Assembly: GCA_945878845.1 (NCBI GenBank)
Contig: CAMCUB010000009.1
Coordinates: forward strand, 39,792-103,791
Length of the DNA: 64,000 bases
Reading direction: 5' to 3'
Source of the DNA: Erythrobacter sanguineus
GTDB lineage: Bacteria > Pseudomonadota > Alphaproteobacteria > Sphingomonadales > Sphingomonadaceae
Below, piece after piece: positions 21,682-29,912 of the stretch. Both the position numbers and the translations under genes were made by a program. The notes under the pieces are model-generated. The model had not been told where the DNA came from, did no database searches, and saw nothing but the letters and a program-made list of their open reading frames with translations. Within the stretch, counting starts at the first letter, position 1. Every line of letters begins with the position of its first letter.

Positions 21682-23739
21682 TCAGCCCTCCGTCTTCAAG
21701 GTGATGAGGATATTGCCGACCGCGTCGACAGCCGCGCGGCAATCGTGCTCGACCAACGTGGTCGAATCCATTTCGGTGATGATCGCCGGGCCTTCAATGA
21801 TATCGCCCTGCCTGAGCTTTGCGCGGTCGTAGATAACGGCCGGGCGCTCGGCCCCGTCGATCCAGACGGCGTGGTCGCGGATTTTCGCCGCCGATGGATC
21901 ACCGTCACCCTTGGGCAGTTCCGTGGCGGGGAGAGCAGGGGCCTGCCCCTGCGCCACCGCGCGCAGGTTCACGATCTCGTGCGGGGTGTCCATGTTGAAG
22001 GTGAAGAGCCTCAGGTGTTCTTCATCGAAGCGGGCTAGGATGCCTGCGATCCCGTCCGCCTCCAGCACCGCTTGCGTGATCGTCAGCGGCACTTCGAAGG
22101 CCTGGCCCGCATAGCGCACGTCGATCTCGAACAGCGAGGTTATCTGCTCTTCGGGGATGCCGTCGGCCAGCAATTCGCTGCGGGTCTGCGCTGCCATCTC
22201 GTCGAGCACCGCGACGAGGTCGGCGATGCTGGTGTCCTTGGCGAGCCGCGAGAAGCTGCGCGCGGTTTCGGTGCGCATCCGCGTGGTCGCATCGCCCAGC
22301 GCACACAGAACGCCCGGGGAGACAGGCGAAATCGCGGGCCAGCTTCCCATCAACCGGGCAACCGCGTTGACATGCAGCGGCCCCGCCCCGCCAAAGCCCA
22401 TCAGCGCAAATTCGCGCGGATCGTAACCCTGCTGCACCGAGATCATTCGCAGCGCACCGAACATGTTCTCGTTGACGATGTCGATGATCCCGCGCGCGGC
22501 CTCCATCAGGGTCACGCCCAGCGCGTCGGCGATGGTCTGCACTGCGGCCTTGGCACCCTCGCGGTCGAGCTTGAAGCTACCGCCGAGGAGGTCTTCGGGC
22601 AGATAGCCCAGCACCACATTGGCGTCGGTCACGGTCGGGAGCGTACCGCCCTTGTTGTAGGCAACCGGCCCCGGCACCGCGCCCGCGCTCTCCGGCCCGA
22701 CCCGCAGCGCGCCGGTCAATTGCGGCACGTGGGCGATCGACCCGCCGCCAGCGCCCACCGTCTTCACATCGAGCGCCGAGGCGCGGACCGAGAGGTGCCC
22801 GACCTCGGTGGTGCGCTGGCGGCGTGGCTCGAGGCCCTGGATCAGCGCTACGTCGGTCGAGGTGCCGCCGACATCGAGCGTCAGGATATTCTCGAAGCCT
22901 GCGTTCTTCGCCACCCACAGCGCGCCGGTGACGCCGCCCGCGGGGCCGGACATGAGGATGTTGACGGGGTGCTCCTCGGCCTTCTGGCTCGACATCAAGC
23001 CGCCATCGGAACGCAGCAGCGAGAGGCGGCCCGTCATCCCCTCGGCCTCCAGCTTGGTGCGCAGGTTGGAGATATATTTCGACACCACCGGCCGCACCGC
23101 CGCATTGGCGACGGTGGAAAGCGTGCGCTCATATTCCTGCATCTCGGGCAGGACTTCGTGGGAGAGCGAGGCCGGGATGCCCGGCAGTTCTTCCGCCGCG
23201 ATTTCGCCGATCCGGGCCTCGTGCGCGCCGTTCAGATAGGCGTTCATCAGGCTGACGGTGAGCGCCTCGATCCCGTCGGCCTTGAGCTTCCTCAGCGCGG
23301 CGCGCACCGCGTCTTCATCAAGCGGGGCGACCTCGCGGCCTTGGGCGTCCATCCGGCCCGGCACTTCGACCGTGTGTTCAAGCCGCGCGAGCGGCTGCGG
23401 CTTGGGCCACACGATCCACGCGGCCAGGCCCCCGGGCACAAAACTCCGCGCGATCTGCATGATGTCGCGGTAGCCCTGCGTCGTCACCAGACCGACCTTC
23501 GCGCCCTTACCCTCGAGCACAGCGTTGGTGGCGACCGTGGTGCCGTGGAGGAAATAGCTGATCTCTGCCGCGGTAATCCCGGCCTGCGCCAGAATCGCCT
23601 TCACCCCGTTGAGGATCCCTTCCGAGGAATCATGCGGGGTCGAAGGTGTCTTGTGCCGCCAGAAGGCACCGCTCGCCTCGTCGAACAGCAGCAGGTCGGT
23701 GAAAGTCCCGCCCACATCCACGCCCAGCCTGTATGTCAT
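21682..23739 (-). CDS. hyuA: Hydantoinase A / oxoprolinase family ATP-binding subunit
   Basis: This is the partner of hyuB. It has 685 residues with an ASKHA-type ATPase start (RLGVDVGGTFTDLLLFDE), LHGTTVATNAVLEGKGAKVGLVTT, a second nucleotide-binding block LTLDVGGTSTDVALI, and the GGAGPLHVNAVAR motif. ATP phosphorylates the amide oxygen before ring opening in this family. It is the second gene of the operon, 15 bases after the lyase gene. Full length and intact. Confidence 0.94.
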   Translation of the reverse strand: MTYRLGVDVGGTFTDLLLFDEASGAFWRHKTPSTPHDSSEGILNGVKAILAQAGITAAEISYFLHGTTVATNAVLEGKGAKVGLVTTQGYRDIMQIARSFVPGGLAAWIVWPKPQPLARLEHTVEVPGRMDAQGREVAPLDEDAVRAALRKLKADGIEALTVSLMNAYLNGAHEARIGEIAAEELPGIPASLSHEVLPEMQEYERTLSTVANAAVRPVVSKYISNLRTKLEAEGMTGRLSLLRSDGGLMSSQKAEEHPVNILMSGPAGGVTGALWVAKNAGFENILTLDVGGTSTDVALIQGLEPRRQRTTEVGHLSVRASALDVKTVGAGGGSIAHVPQLTGALRVGPESAGAVPGPVAYNKGGTLPTVTDANVVLGYLPEDLLGGSFKLDREGAKAAVQTIADALGVTLMEAARGIIDIVNENMFGALRMISVQQGYDPREFALMGFGGAGPLHVNAVARLMGSWPAISPVSPGVLCALGDATTRMRTETARSFSRLAKDTSIADLVAVLDEMAAQTRSELLADGIPEEQITSLFEIDVRYAGQAFEVPLTITQAVLEADGIAGILARFDEEHLRLFTFNMDTPHEIVNLRAVAQGQAPALPATELPKGDGDPSAAKIRDHAVWIDGAERPAVIYDRAKLRQGDIIEGPAIITEMDSTTLVEHDCRAAVDAVGNILITLKTEG

Positions 23740-23754
23740 GCCGATTCCTTGTGC

Positions 23755-24663
23755 CTATGCTGCGCGAGCGACCGCCGAGGGGAGTTCCCGCCCCAGCACG
23801 CCCGCAAACCACTTGTTTGCGGCGATTGCCGCGTCGAGATCGATGCCTGCATCCACGCCGGAACGCTGCATCATGTAGACGAGATCCTCGGTGGCGATGT
23901 TGCCCGTCGCGCGCGGGGCAAAGGGGCAGCCACCGAGCCCGCCCAATGAGGCGTCGAAGGTGCGCACGCCAGCCTTGTAGGCCTCCCACGCATTGGCAAT
24001 GCCGGTGCCGCGGGTGTTGTGGAAGTGGGCGCGCATCGGGATTTTGCCGCGGAGCAATGTGCCAAGCTTGCCAAACAATTCCCCCGCTTCCCACGGCGTG
24101 CCTACGCCGATGGTGTCGGCGAGCGCGATTTCCTCAGGCCCTTCTTCGGCAATGGCCTCGGCGATGGCGAGCACGGTGTCGTGCTTCACTTCGCCCTCGA
24201 ACGGGCAGCCGAAAGCGGCGCTGATGGTGACCTGCGCGCGGATGCCTTCCGCGCGGGCGAAGCGCAGCATCTCACGGGTTTCGGCGATGCCCTGTTCGAT
24301 GGTCTGGCCCTGGTTCTTCTGCCCGAAGGTGTCGCTGGCGACCACCACGCAACCGACCTGATCGACCCCGCGCGCACCGCTTTCGCGAGTTGCGAGCGCA
24401 CGCAGCACCCCGCGCTTGTTGAGCACGAGGCCCACATAAGTGCAGTCCGCGCGGTCCGGCAGCCCGGCGATCACCGCTTCGGCATCGGCCATCTGGGGCA
24501 CACGCTGCGGATGGACGAAGCTCGCGACCTCGAGCCGCCGCGCGCCATAACCGATCATGCGCGTGATGAGGTCGCGCTTGGTCTCGGTGGAAATGATGTC
24601 GGGCTCGTTCTGCAAGCCGTCGCGCGGGCCTACCTCGACCAGTTCGATTGTGCCGCCTGACAT
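23755..24663 (-). CDS. Hydroxymethylglutaryl-CoA lyase family protein
   Basis: HMG-CoA lyases cleave 3-hydroxy-3-methylglutaryl-CoA to acetyl-CoA and acetoacetate; close homologues cleave related 3-hydroxyacyl-CoAs. This 302-residue TIM barrel has VEVGPRDGLQNE (Arg14, Asp15), the metal ligands HFHNTRG (His213, His215) and the signature loop GGLGGCPFAPRATGNIATED with active Cys246. It is the first gene of the five-gene operon, with a TTGTATACAA operator 51 bases before its start. In this context it may act on a CoA thioester made by the operon's CoA-transferase rather than in leucine breakdown, so I withhold the symbol mvaB. Confidence 0.88.
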   Translation of the reverse strand: MSGGTIELVEVGPRDGLQNEPDIISTETKRDLITRMIGYGARRLEVASFVHPQRVPQMADAEAVIAGLPDRADCTYVGLVLNKRGVLRALATRESGARGVDQVGCVVVASDTFGQKNQGQTIEQGIAETREMLRFARAEGIRAQVTISAAFGCPFEGEVKHDTVLAIAEAIAEEGPEEIALADTIGVGTPWEAGELFGKLGTLLRGKIPMRAHFHNTRGTGIANAWEAYKAGVRTFDASLGGLGGCPFAPRATGNIATEDLVYMMQRSGVDAGIDLDAAIAANKWFAGVLGRELPSAVARAA

Positions 24664-24714
24664 CGTGAATCGCCTGTTGCTGCAGTCTGAGCTCGGGAAG
24701 GTTGATTACCCAGT

Positions 24715-24724
24715 TTGTATACAA
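24715..24724. promoter_or_regulatory. GntR-type operator, site 1 (before the lyase-hyuAB operon)
   Basis: This is the perfect palindrome TTGTATACAA, in the context GTTTGTATACAATTG. It fits the T-N-G-T..A-C-N-A pattern of FCD-type GntR regulators, lies between the gntR stop and the lyase start, and is identical to the site at 25621. That makes the GntR protein encoded between them the obvious ligand. Confidence 0.75.
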
Positions 24725-24782
24725 TTGCAATCATGCTTGGTGCTGCGAAAGATGCAGGAACCGCAACCCGATGACAGCGTTG

Positions 24783-25466
24783 TTATGGCTCTCCGCTGTC
24801 CTGATCATTGGCCGCTTCGTCGGTTTTCGGACCGACCGCGCGGGCAAAAGTGTGGAAGGCACGGCGCAGGTGGCTGCCCATCACGGCGCGGGCCCAATCG
24901 CCATCGCGCGCGGCAAATGCGGCGACCAGTTCGTCGTGATCGCGCGCCGATTGGCGCAGGTCGCTTTGCGAATAGATGCGCGCGGTGCGCAGCACCACCG
25001 GTGCCTCGACCAGCCGCGCGAGCAGCTGCCCCAGCCGCGGCGAGTGCGCCGCATCGATGATCGCTTCATGGAAAGCGCGGTTGGCCTCGAGGAAGCGCGC
25101 GACATCGGGCGGGCTCTGCTCGACCGCCGCGGTGAGGTCGCGGTTGAGCACCTCCAATGCGGCGATCTGCTCGCGCGAAAGGCGCTTGGCGGCGCGTTCA
25201 GCGGCATGGCATTCGAGCATCTGGCGCAGCACGAACATCTCTTCGATGTCGTCACGACTCCAGTCGGCAACGAACAGCCGCTTGGTGTCCGAGCGCACCA
25301 GCAACAGTTCGTCCTCCAGCCGCCGCACCGCCTCGCGCACCGGGGTGCGGCTGACCCCGGTGATCTGCGCGAGCTGGTCTTCGGTGAGCTGTTCGCCCGC
25401 CGCCACTGTCCCGCTCAGCACATGCGCGCGGATCGCCGCATAGGCGTGTTCGGAGGCGCGGCTCAT
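24783..25466 (-). CDS. GntR family transcriptional regulator, FCD (FadR) subfamily
   Basis: I start at Met 25466 (227 residues). The longer open frame upstream crosses the promoter region and the operator at 25621. An N-terminal winged helix (residues 1-70, with TEDQLAQITGVSRTPVREAVRRLEDELLL) is followed by an all-helical FCD domain holding the usual metal/ligand residues: D..R (RDDIEEMFVLRQMLE), H (NRAFHEAIIDAA) and H (RDHDELVAAF). It lies between two operons whose promoters carry the same palindrome, so it is probably their pathway-specific repressor responding to an acidic intermediate. It has no clear Shine-Dalgarno sequence. Confidence 0.9.
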   Translation of the reverse strand: MSRASEHAYAAIRAHVLSGTVAAGEQLTEDQLAQITGVSRTPVREAVRRLEDELLLVRSDTKRLFVADWSRDDIEEMFVLRQMLECHAAERAAKRLSREQIAALEVLNRDLTAAVEQSPPDVARFLEANRAFHEAIIDAAHSPRLGQLLARLVEAPVVLRTARIYSQSDLRQSARDHDELVAAFAARDGDWARAVMGSHLRRAFHTFARAVGPKTDEAANDQDSGEP

Positions 25467-25620
25467 TGGTGCGATGCCTGTGCGGCGGGCAGGAAAGGGG
25501 CTGCTTCCATGGGCTTCCTTGTGCGGCCTGGGCGCGGGGCCTGCAAGCCTGTGAGGTGACAAAAACACACTCCGAACGCCCTTGTCGCAACATTTGTGTA
25601 AAGTGCTTGACGAGCGCGAT

Positions 25621-25630
25621 TTGTATACAA
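25621..25630. promoter_or_regulatory. GntR-type operator, site 2 (before the racemase-like operon)
   Basis: This second perfect copy of TTGTATACAA, in the context GATTTGTATACAATAAC, sits 34 bases before the GTG start at 25664 and in the divergent region shared with gntR. Binding here could control both the rightward operon and gntR itself. Confidence 0.75.
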
Positions 25631-25663
25631 TAACCACGCACCCCTAGGCAACCGGAGAGTGCC

Positions 25664-26407
25664 GTGAAGCGTATCAAGGTCATCGTGCCGATCGCAATGG
25701 ACGAAGCTGGCGTCGCCAACAGGGCGCAGCAGCTTCCCGCCGATTTCGTGCGCCCGGGCTTCGCGCCCACCTTCGAGGCGGTGCGCTGGGGCGCGGCGCT
25801 CGGCGATTCCTATCACGACACGCTGCTGATGGACTGGACGGTGTTCCAGGCCGGGGTGACGGCTGAGGACGAAGGCTATGCCGGGGTGCTGATCGATACG
25901 GTCAGCGACTCCGGGCTGTGCCCTTTACGTTCGGTGCTCAGCATTCCCGTCGTCGGCCCGGGCGAGGCGAGCTTTGCCGCCGCGATGATGCTCGGCAAGA
26001 AGTTCTCGGTCATCACCATGTGGCCGCAGTGGTTCCCGCTCTATGAGAAGGTGCTGAACCAGCACGGCTGGGACCACCGCTGCGCTTCTGTGCGCTCGAT
26101 CGACACCCGGCCCGATGTCACCGAACTGCTTGAGGGCAAGGAAGAAGTGGTCTTCGCCAAGCTCAAGGCTGAAGCGATGAAAGCCATCGAGGAAGACGGC
26201 GCGGACGTGATCGTGCTCGGTTCGACAACCATGCATCAGTCCGCCGCCTACCTTGCAAGCGAACTTCCGGTGCCGGTCATCAACCCCGGGCAGGTCGCCT
26301 ACAAGAACCTCGAGATGCTGATCGAACTGGGCCTCACCCACTCCAAGAAGGCCTTCCCCGCACCCGAAGTGCCCAAACACGCCGATATCCGAAAGGGCTG
26401 GTACTGA
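25664..26407 (+). CDS. Asp/Glu/hydantoin racemase superfamily protein with one catalytic Cys
   Basis: This 247-residue protein of the Asp/Glu racemase fold begins at GTG with GGAGAG upstream. The first catalytic position is present (DTVSDSGLCPLRS, Cys86). The second, usually Cys in a VLGCxxM context, reads VLGSTTM (Ser187). True two-base racemases and hydantoin racemases need both Cys, so this enzyme may be an isomerase or decarboxylase, or act on a substrate needing only one acid/base. It is the first gene of the rightward operon and overlaps the next gene by one base. Co-regulation with hyuAB suggests a role in handling isomers of the same substrate or its product. Confidence 0.82.
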   Translation: MKRIKVIVPIAMDEAGVANRAQQLPADFVRPGFAPTFEAVRWGAALGDSYHDTLLMDWTVFQAGVTAEDEGYAGVLIDTVSDSGLCPLRSVLSIPVVGPGEASFAAAMMLGKKFSVITMWPQWFPLYEKVLNQHGWDHRCASVRSIDTRPDVTELLEGKEEVVFAKLKAEAMKAIEEDGADVIVLGSTTMHQSAAYLASELPVPVINPGQVAYKNLEMLIELGLTHSKKAFPAPEVPKHADIRKGWY

Positions 26408-26838
26408 TGAGTGAATGGCAAGAGGGAGGGCCGGGTCAGACGCCGCTGCCCTATCCCTTCTATATCGATATCGTCACCAAGCGGTATTTCGACGGGGTCG
26501 ATAACAAGATCATGGATCAGGTGCTCGACTGCTTCACCCCCGATGCAGTGCTGACCGAGGTTACCAGCAACACTGTCCATCAGGGGCGCGAGGCGATCCG
26601 GGCGATGTTCGTCAAGCTCTTCGCCGATTTCGAGAGCATCTGGCACGGCAATTTCGTTCACACTGCCGATCCGGAAAGCAACGCGGTCTGCTCACAGTTC
26701 ACCGTGCTGATCACGCCCAACGGGGGCGAGGAATTGCGCTACGAGAATTGCAACCGCTTCTACTTGAAGGACCGGTTGTTCCACCGCGTCTATGTCTACA
26801 TGTCGGGTGACAACCTGCTGAAGGAAGGGGACGCCTGA
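26407..26838 (+). CDS. SnoaL-like (NTF2-fold) protein 1
   Basis: This 143-residue protein of the NTF2/SnoaL-like superfamily contains YFDGVDNKIMDQVLDCFTPDAVLTEVTS, a typical cone-fold opening, and QGREAIRAMFVKLFADFESIWH. Family members act as small isomerases, dehydratases or ligand-binding subunits. It overlaps the genes on both sides (TGATG style), so it is translationally coupled. It is a paralogue of the next gene: same length class, the same DCF/HQGREAI-type motifs and an identical VYVYMSG ending. The pair may form a heterodimer. Confidence 0.82.
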   Translation: MSEWQEGGPGQTPLPYPFYIDIVTKRYFDGVDNKIMDQVLDCFTPDAVLTEVTSNTVHQGREAIRAMFVKLFADFESIWHGNFVHTADPESNAVCSQFTVLITPNGGEELRYENCNRFYLKDRLFHRVYVYMSGDNLLKEGDA

Positions 26839-27248
26839 TGCAGTACGAACCCACGCTGCCCCGCGCCGAGCTCATTGATTTCGCGCTGAACAAATACTTC
26901 GCCCGGGTTGATGCGAAAGACCTCGCGGCCGCGCTCGATTGCTTCCACGATACCGCGCTCTTCTGCGTCCAGACCGCTTTCACGCGGCACTCTGGCAAGG
27001 CCGAAATCCAGCGGATGTTCGAGGATTTCTTCGGCGCTTACAAAACCATCATCCACCGCGATTTCACCTGCACCGTGGACGAGGCGAACGGGCGCATCAC
27101 CGCCTGCTTCACCGCCGAGCTCCACGACCATGAGGGCGGCGTGACGCTCCTCTACAACACCAATTTCTGGCGTCTGCTCCCTGGTGCAGACGGCCCGAAA
27201 TTCCAGGAAGTCTACGTTTACATGAGCGGGGCCAATCCGCTCGTCTGA
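26838..27248 (+). CDS. SnoaL-like (NTF2-fold) protein 2
   Basis: This 136-residue paralogue of the previous gene has NKYFARVDAKDLAAALDCFHDTALFCVQT, KAEIQRMFEDFFGAYKTIIHRDF and the C-terminal EVYVYMSGANPLV. It is coupled to the upstream gene by a one-base overlap. The TonB receptor follows after 38 bases. The function is unknown beyond the fold. The local context suggests an isomerase or dehydratase step in the pathway of the hyu locus. Confidence 0.82.
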   Translation: MQYEPTLPRAELIDFALNKYFARVDAKDLAAALDCFHDTALFCVQTAFTRHSGKAEIQRMFEDFFGAYKTIIHRDFTCTVDEANGRITACFTAELHDHEGGVTLLYNTNFWRLLPGADGPKFQEVYVYMSGANPLV

Positions 27249-27286
27249 TCCTTTAATCCTCTCGATCCTCTCAGGAGAGCCGCCTT

Positions 27287-29821
27287 ATGAATATTCGTCT
27301 CGTTCTTGCCTCCGGCGCGGCTCTTGGCGCCATTGCCCTGTCCGCGCCTGCCGCCGCGCAGGATGCGCCTGACGCTGCACCTGCGGCCGAAGAGGAGGGC
27401 GCGATCATCGTCACCGCGCGCCGCCAGTCGGAAACGCTTGCCGACGTGCCGGCATCGGTCACCGTGCTCACCGCCGAGACCCTCGCCAAATCTGGCGTGC
27501 AGCGCGCGGATGACTTCATCCAGCTGACCCCAGGCGTGACCATCGTCACCGGCACGGCGGAAGCGGGCGACACCCAGATCAACATTCGCGGTATCAACGG
27601 CGCGCGCGACGCGGAAAGCTCGGTCGCGCTGGTGGTCGACGGGATCCTCAAGACCAACACCGCGCAGCTGAACCAGAACCAGGGCACGCTGCGGCAGGTC
27701 GAAATCCTCAAGGGCCCGCAGGGCGCGCTGTATGGCCGCAACGCCGCCGCAGGCGCGATCGTGCTCCAGACCCTGAAGCCCGGCGACACGCTGGAGGGCG
27801 GCGTGCTGGTGCGCGCGGCGCAGGACAACACCTACCTCGCCAACGCCTATGTCTCGACCCCGGTGGGCGAGGATGCGGGGCTGGTGCTGTCGGGCAATTT
27901 CAGCACCACCGACGGTTTCTTCCGCAACCGCTTCCTGGGCAATTCGGCGACCATCGACGATCAGGAAGTGTGGGGCATCGACGGGCGTTTCGTCGCGCAG
28001 GTCGGCCCTGACACCGAGATCGACGTGAAGGCGCGCTATGCCGACCTCACCGGCGCCTCGATCGCCTTTAATGCAGCCTTCCACCTGCCCAACTTCGCGG
28101 CGGTCGATCCGGCGTTCTTCGAGGACGTCAACGACCACCCCTTCGGCTTCTATCCGAACATTCGCCCGACCAACGACCAGACCACCTTCGAGGCCTCGGC
28201 CAAGATCGAGCACAAGTTCGAGGCCGCGACGCTCACCGCATGGCTGCTCTATAGCGACGTCCAGCAGTCGCTGACCGCTGACGGCACCTCGGCTGATTTC
28301 GCGCGCTTCACCTTCCCGGGCGCAACGCCGGCCTCGGTCGCGGCGGCCAATGCCTGCGCGGCCTCGACCACCGCGCTGACCGGCTTCGCGCTCAACCCGC
28401 CGACCTTCATCGGGGCGAGCCCGATCCCCTTCATCTTCAACCCCGCCACCGGATCGACCTTCGGGCCCTATAGCCCGACGACCTGCGACGGTACCCAGTT
28501 CCAGATCCGCAACCAGGAGGACATCAGCGGCGAAATCCGCCTCGCCTCCAACGGGGACGGGCCGGTGAACTGGCAGGTGGGCGCCTATTATCTCCACATC
28601 GACCGCGAGGTCGGGGTGAGCCTCGGCGCGGACCTTGGGCAGGGGATCATCCGCCAGCTCTACAACGCGCCGGGCACCACCAACCCGACCACGCAGCTCT
28701 ACAACGACGCCTTCAAGACCGATGTCTATGCGGTGTTCGCCTCGGTCGATGGTGACGTGACCGATCGCCTCAACGTCAGCGTGGCGGGCCGCTACGACAT
28801 TGAGGACCGGACGGTCACGAGCCTCGTGCCGGCAGTGCGCGATCCGATCACCGGCGGGCCGATCAACCCGGGCCAGGCGGTGGTGGGCGGCGTGGTCCAG
28901 CCGATCGGGCCGCAGTCGGAAACCTTCCGCCAGTTCCAGCCCAAGGTCTCGGTGCGTTACGAGGTCACCCCGGACATCAACCTCTACGGTAACTGGGGCA
29001 TCGGCTTCAAATCGGGCGGCTTCAACAACCAGGGCGCCGCGGCGATCGTCGATTCGGCGTTCAACCAGTTCATCGGCACCAACGTCCAGATCGACGATCA
29101 GTACCGCAAGGAACGCTCGAGCGCCTTCGAAGCGGGGATCAAGGGCAATGTGCTCGACGGCGTCGTCACCTTCGACCTCGCTGGCTACTACACCACCATC
29201 GACGACATGCAGTTCTTCGAGTTCTTCGTCGGCGGCTTCGGCCTGCTGCGCGTGGTCTCGAACATCGACGAGGTCGAGGTCTACGGGGGCGAGCTCAACC
29301 TGACGGTCGAGCCGGTCAAGGGCTGGACGCTCTACGGTTCGGCCAACGTCACCGAGAGCGAGATCAAGGCCAATGCCTCGCGTCCCGTCACGGTCGGCAA
29401 CAAGTCGCCCTATACCGCCGACTACACGATCAACCTCGGCACCCAGATCGATCTGCCGGTCACCGACTCGATCGATTTCGTCACCCGCGCCGATTACCGC
29501 ATCACCGGGCCGACGTGGTTCCACACCCTGCAGGACGACACCAACCCGACGCTGTTCAGCGGGTTGCTGCCGGGCTCGGCGCTGGCGCTGCCGGCCTTCG
29601 TGGGCGATGCCGACTACTCGGTCTCGCAGCGCGACACCTTTGCAGTGATGGACCTGCGCATCGGGGTCGAGGGGCCGACCTGGTCGGTCACCGCCTATGC
29701 CGAGAACCTGTTCAACGAGAAGTACCTGAACGAGGTCATCACCGCGGTCGAATTCGGCGGCTCGTTCATCTCGCCGGGCGGGCGCCAGCGCTTCGGGCTG
29801 GAACTGGGCTACAAGTTCTGA
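27287..29821 (+). CDS. TonB-dependent receptor (SusC/CirA-like, specific for an organic substrate?)
   Basis: An 844-residue outer-membrane receptor with a signal peptide (MNIRLVLASGAALGAIALSA), a TonB-box-like GAIIVTARRQSE and the plug motifs NIRGINGARDAESSVALVVDGI and QVEILKGPQGALYGRNAAAGAIVLQT. The barrel ends in LELGYKF with a C-terminal Phe. AGGAGA precedes the ATG. It is the last gene of the rightward operon, before a strong terminator. Receptors of this sphingomonad type are often linked to catabolic clusters and import the organic substrate, so I infer uptake of the compound degraded by the hyu locus rather than iron. Confidence 0.9.
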   Translation: MNIRLVLASGAALGAIALSAPAAAQDAPDAAPAAEEEGAIIVTARRQSETLADVPASVTVLTAETLAKSGVQRADDFIQLTPGVTIVTGTAEAGDTQINIRGINGARDAESSVALVVDGILKTNTAQLNQNQGTLRQVEILKGPQGALYGRNAAAGAIVLQTLKPGDTLEGGVLVRAAQDNTYLANAYVSTPVGEDAGLVLSGNFSTTDGFFRNRFLGNSATIDDQEVWGIDGRFVAQVGPDTEIDVKARYADLTGASIAFNAAFHLPNFAAVDPAFFEDVNDHPFGFYPNIRPTNDQTTFEASAKIEHKFEAATLTAWLLYSDVQQSLTADGTSADFARFTFPGATPASVAAANACAASTTALTGFALNPPTFIGASPIPFIFNPATGSTFGPYSPTTCDGTQFQIRNQEDISGEIRLASNGDGPVNWQVGAYYLHIDREVGVSLGADLGQGIIRQLYNAPGTTNPTTQLYNDAFKTDVYAVFASVDGDVTDRLNVSVAGRYDIEDRTVTSLVPAVRDPITGGPINPGQAVVGGVVQPIGPQSETFRQFQPKVSVRYEVTPDINLYGNWGIGFKSGGFNNQGAAAIVDSAFNQFIGTNVQIDDQYRKERSSAFEAGIKGNVLDGVVTFDLAGYYTTIDDMQFFEFFVGGFGLLRVVSNIDEVEVYGGELNLTVEPVKGWTLYGSANVTESEIKANASRPVTVGNKSPYTADYTINLGTQIDLPVTDSIDFVTRADYRITGPTWFHTLQDDTNPTLFSGLLPGSALALPAFVGDADYSVSQRDTFAVMDLRIGVEGPTWSVTAYAENLFNEKYLNEVITAVEFGGSFISPGGRQRFGLELGYKF

Positions 29822-29864
29822 GCTTCGGGCCTCCCTGAAAGGAGACGCGAAGACAGAAAACGGG

Positions 29865-29905
29865 AAAGCGCGCGGGGGTTCTGCGACCCGCCCCGCGCGC
29901 TTTTT
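29865..29905 (+). terminator. Intrinsic terminator after the TonB receptor
   Basis: The stem AAAGCGCGCGGGG pairs with CCCCGCGCGCTTT around a short inner loop and is followed by a T run. It can act in both directions and may also serve the convergent gene ending at 29913. Confidence 0.9.
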
Positions 29906-29912
29906 CATGCCC

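Noticed and set aside
22072..23949. A 625-residue plus-strand frame over hyuA
   Set aside because: It is antisense to an intact hyuA with all family motifs, and has no ribosome site or domain.
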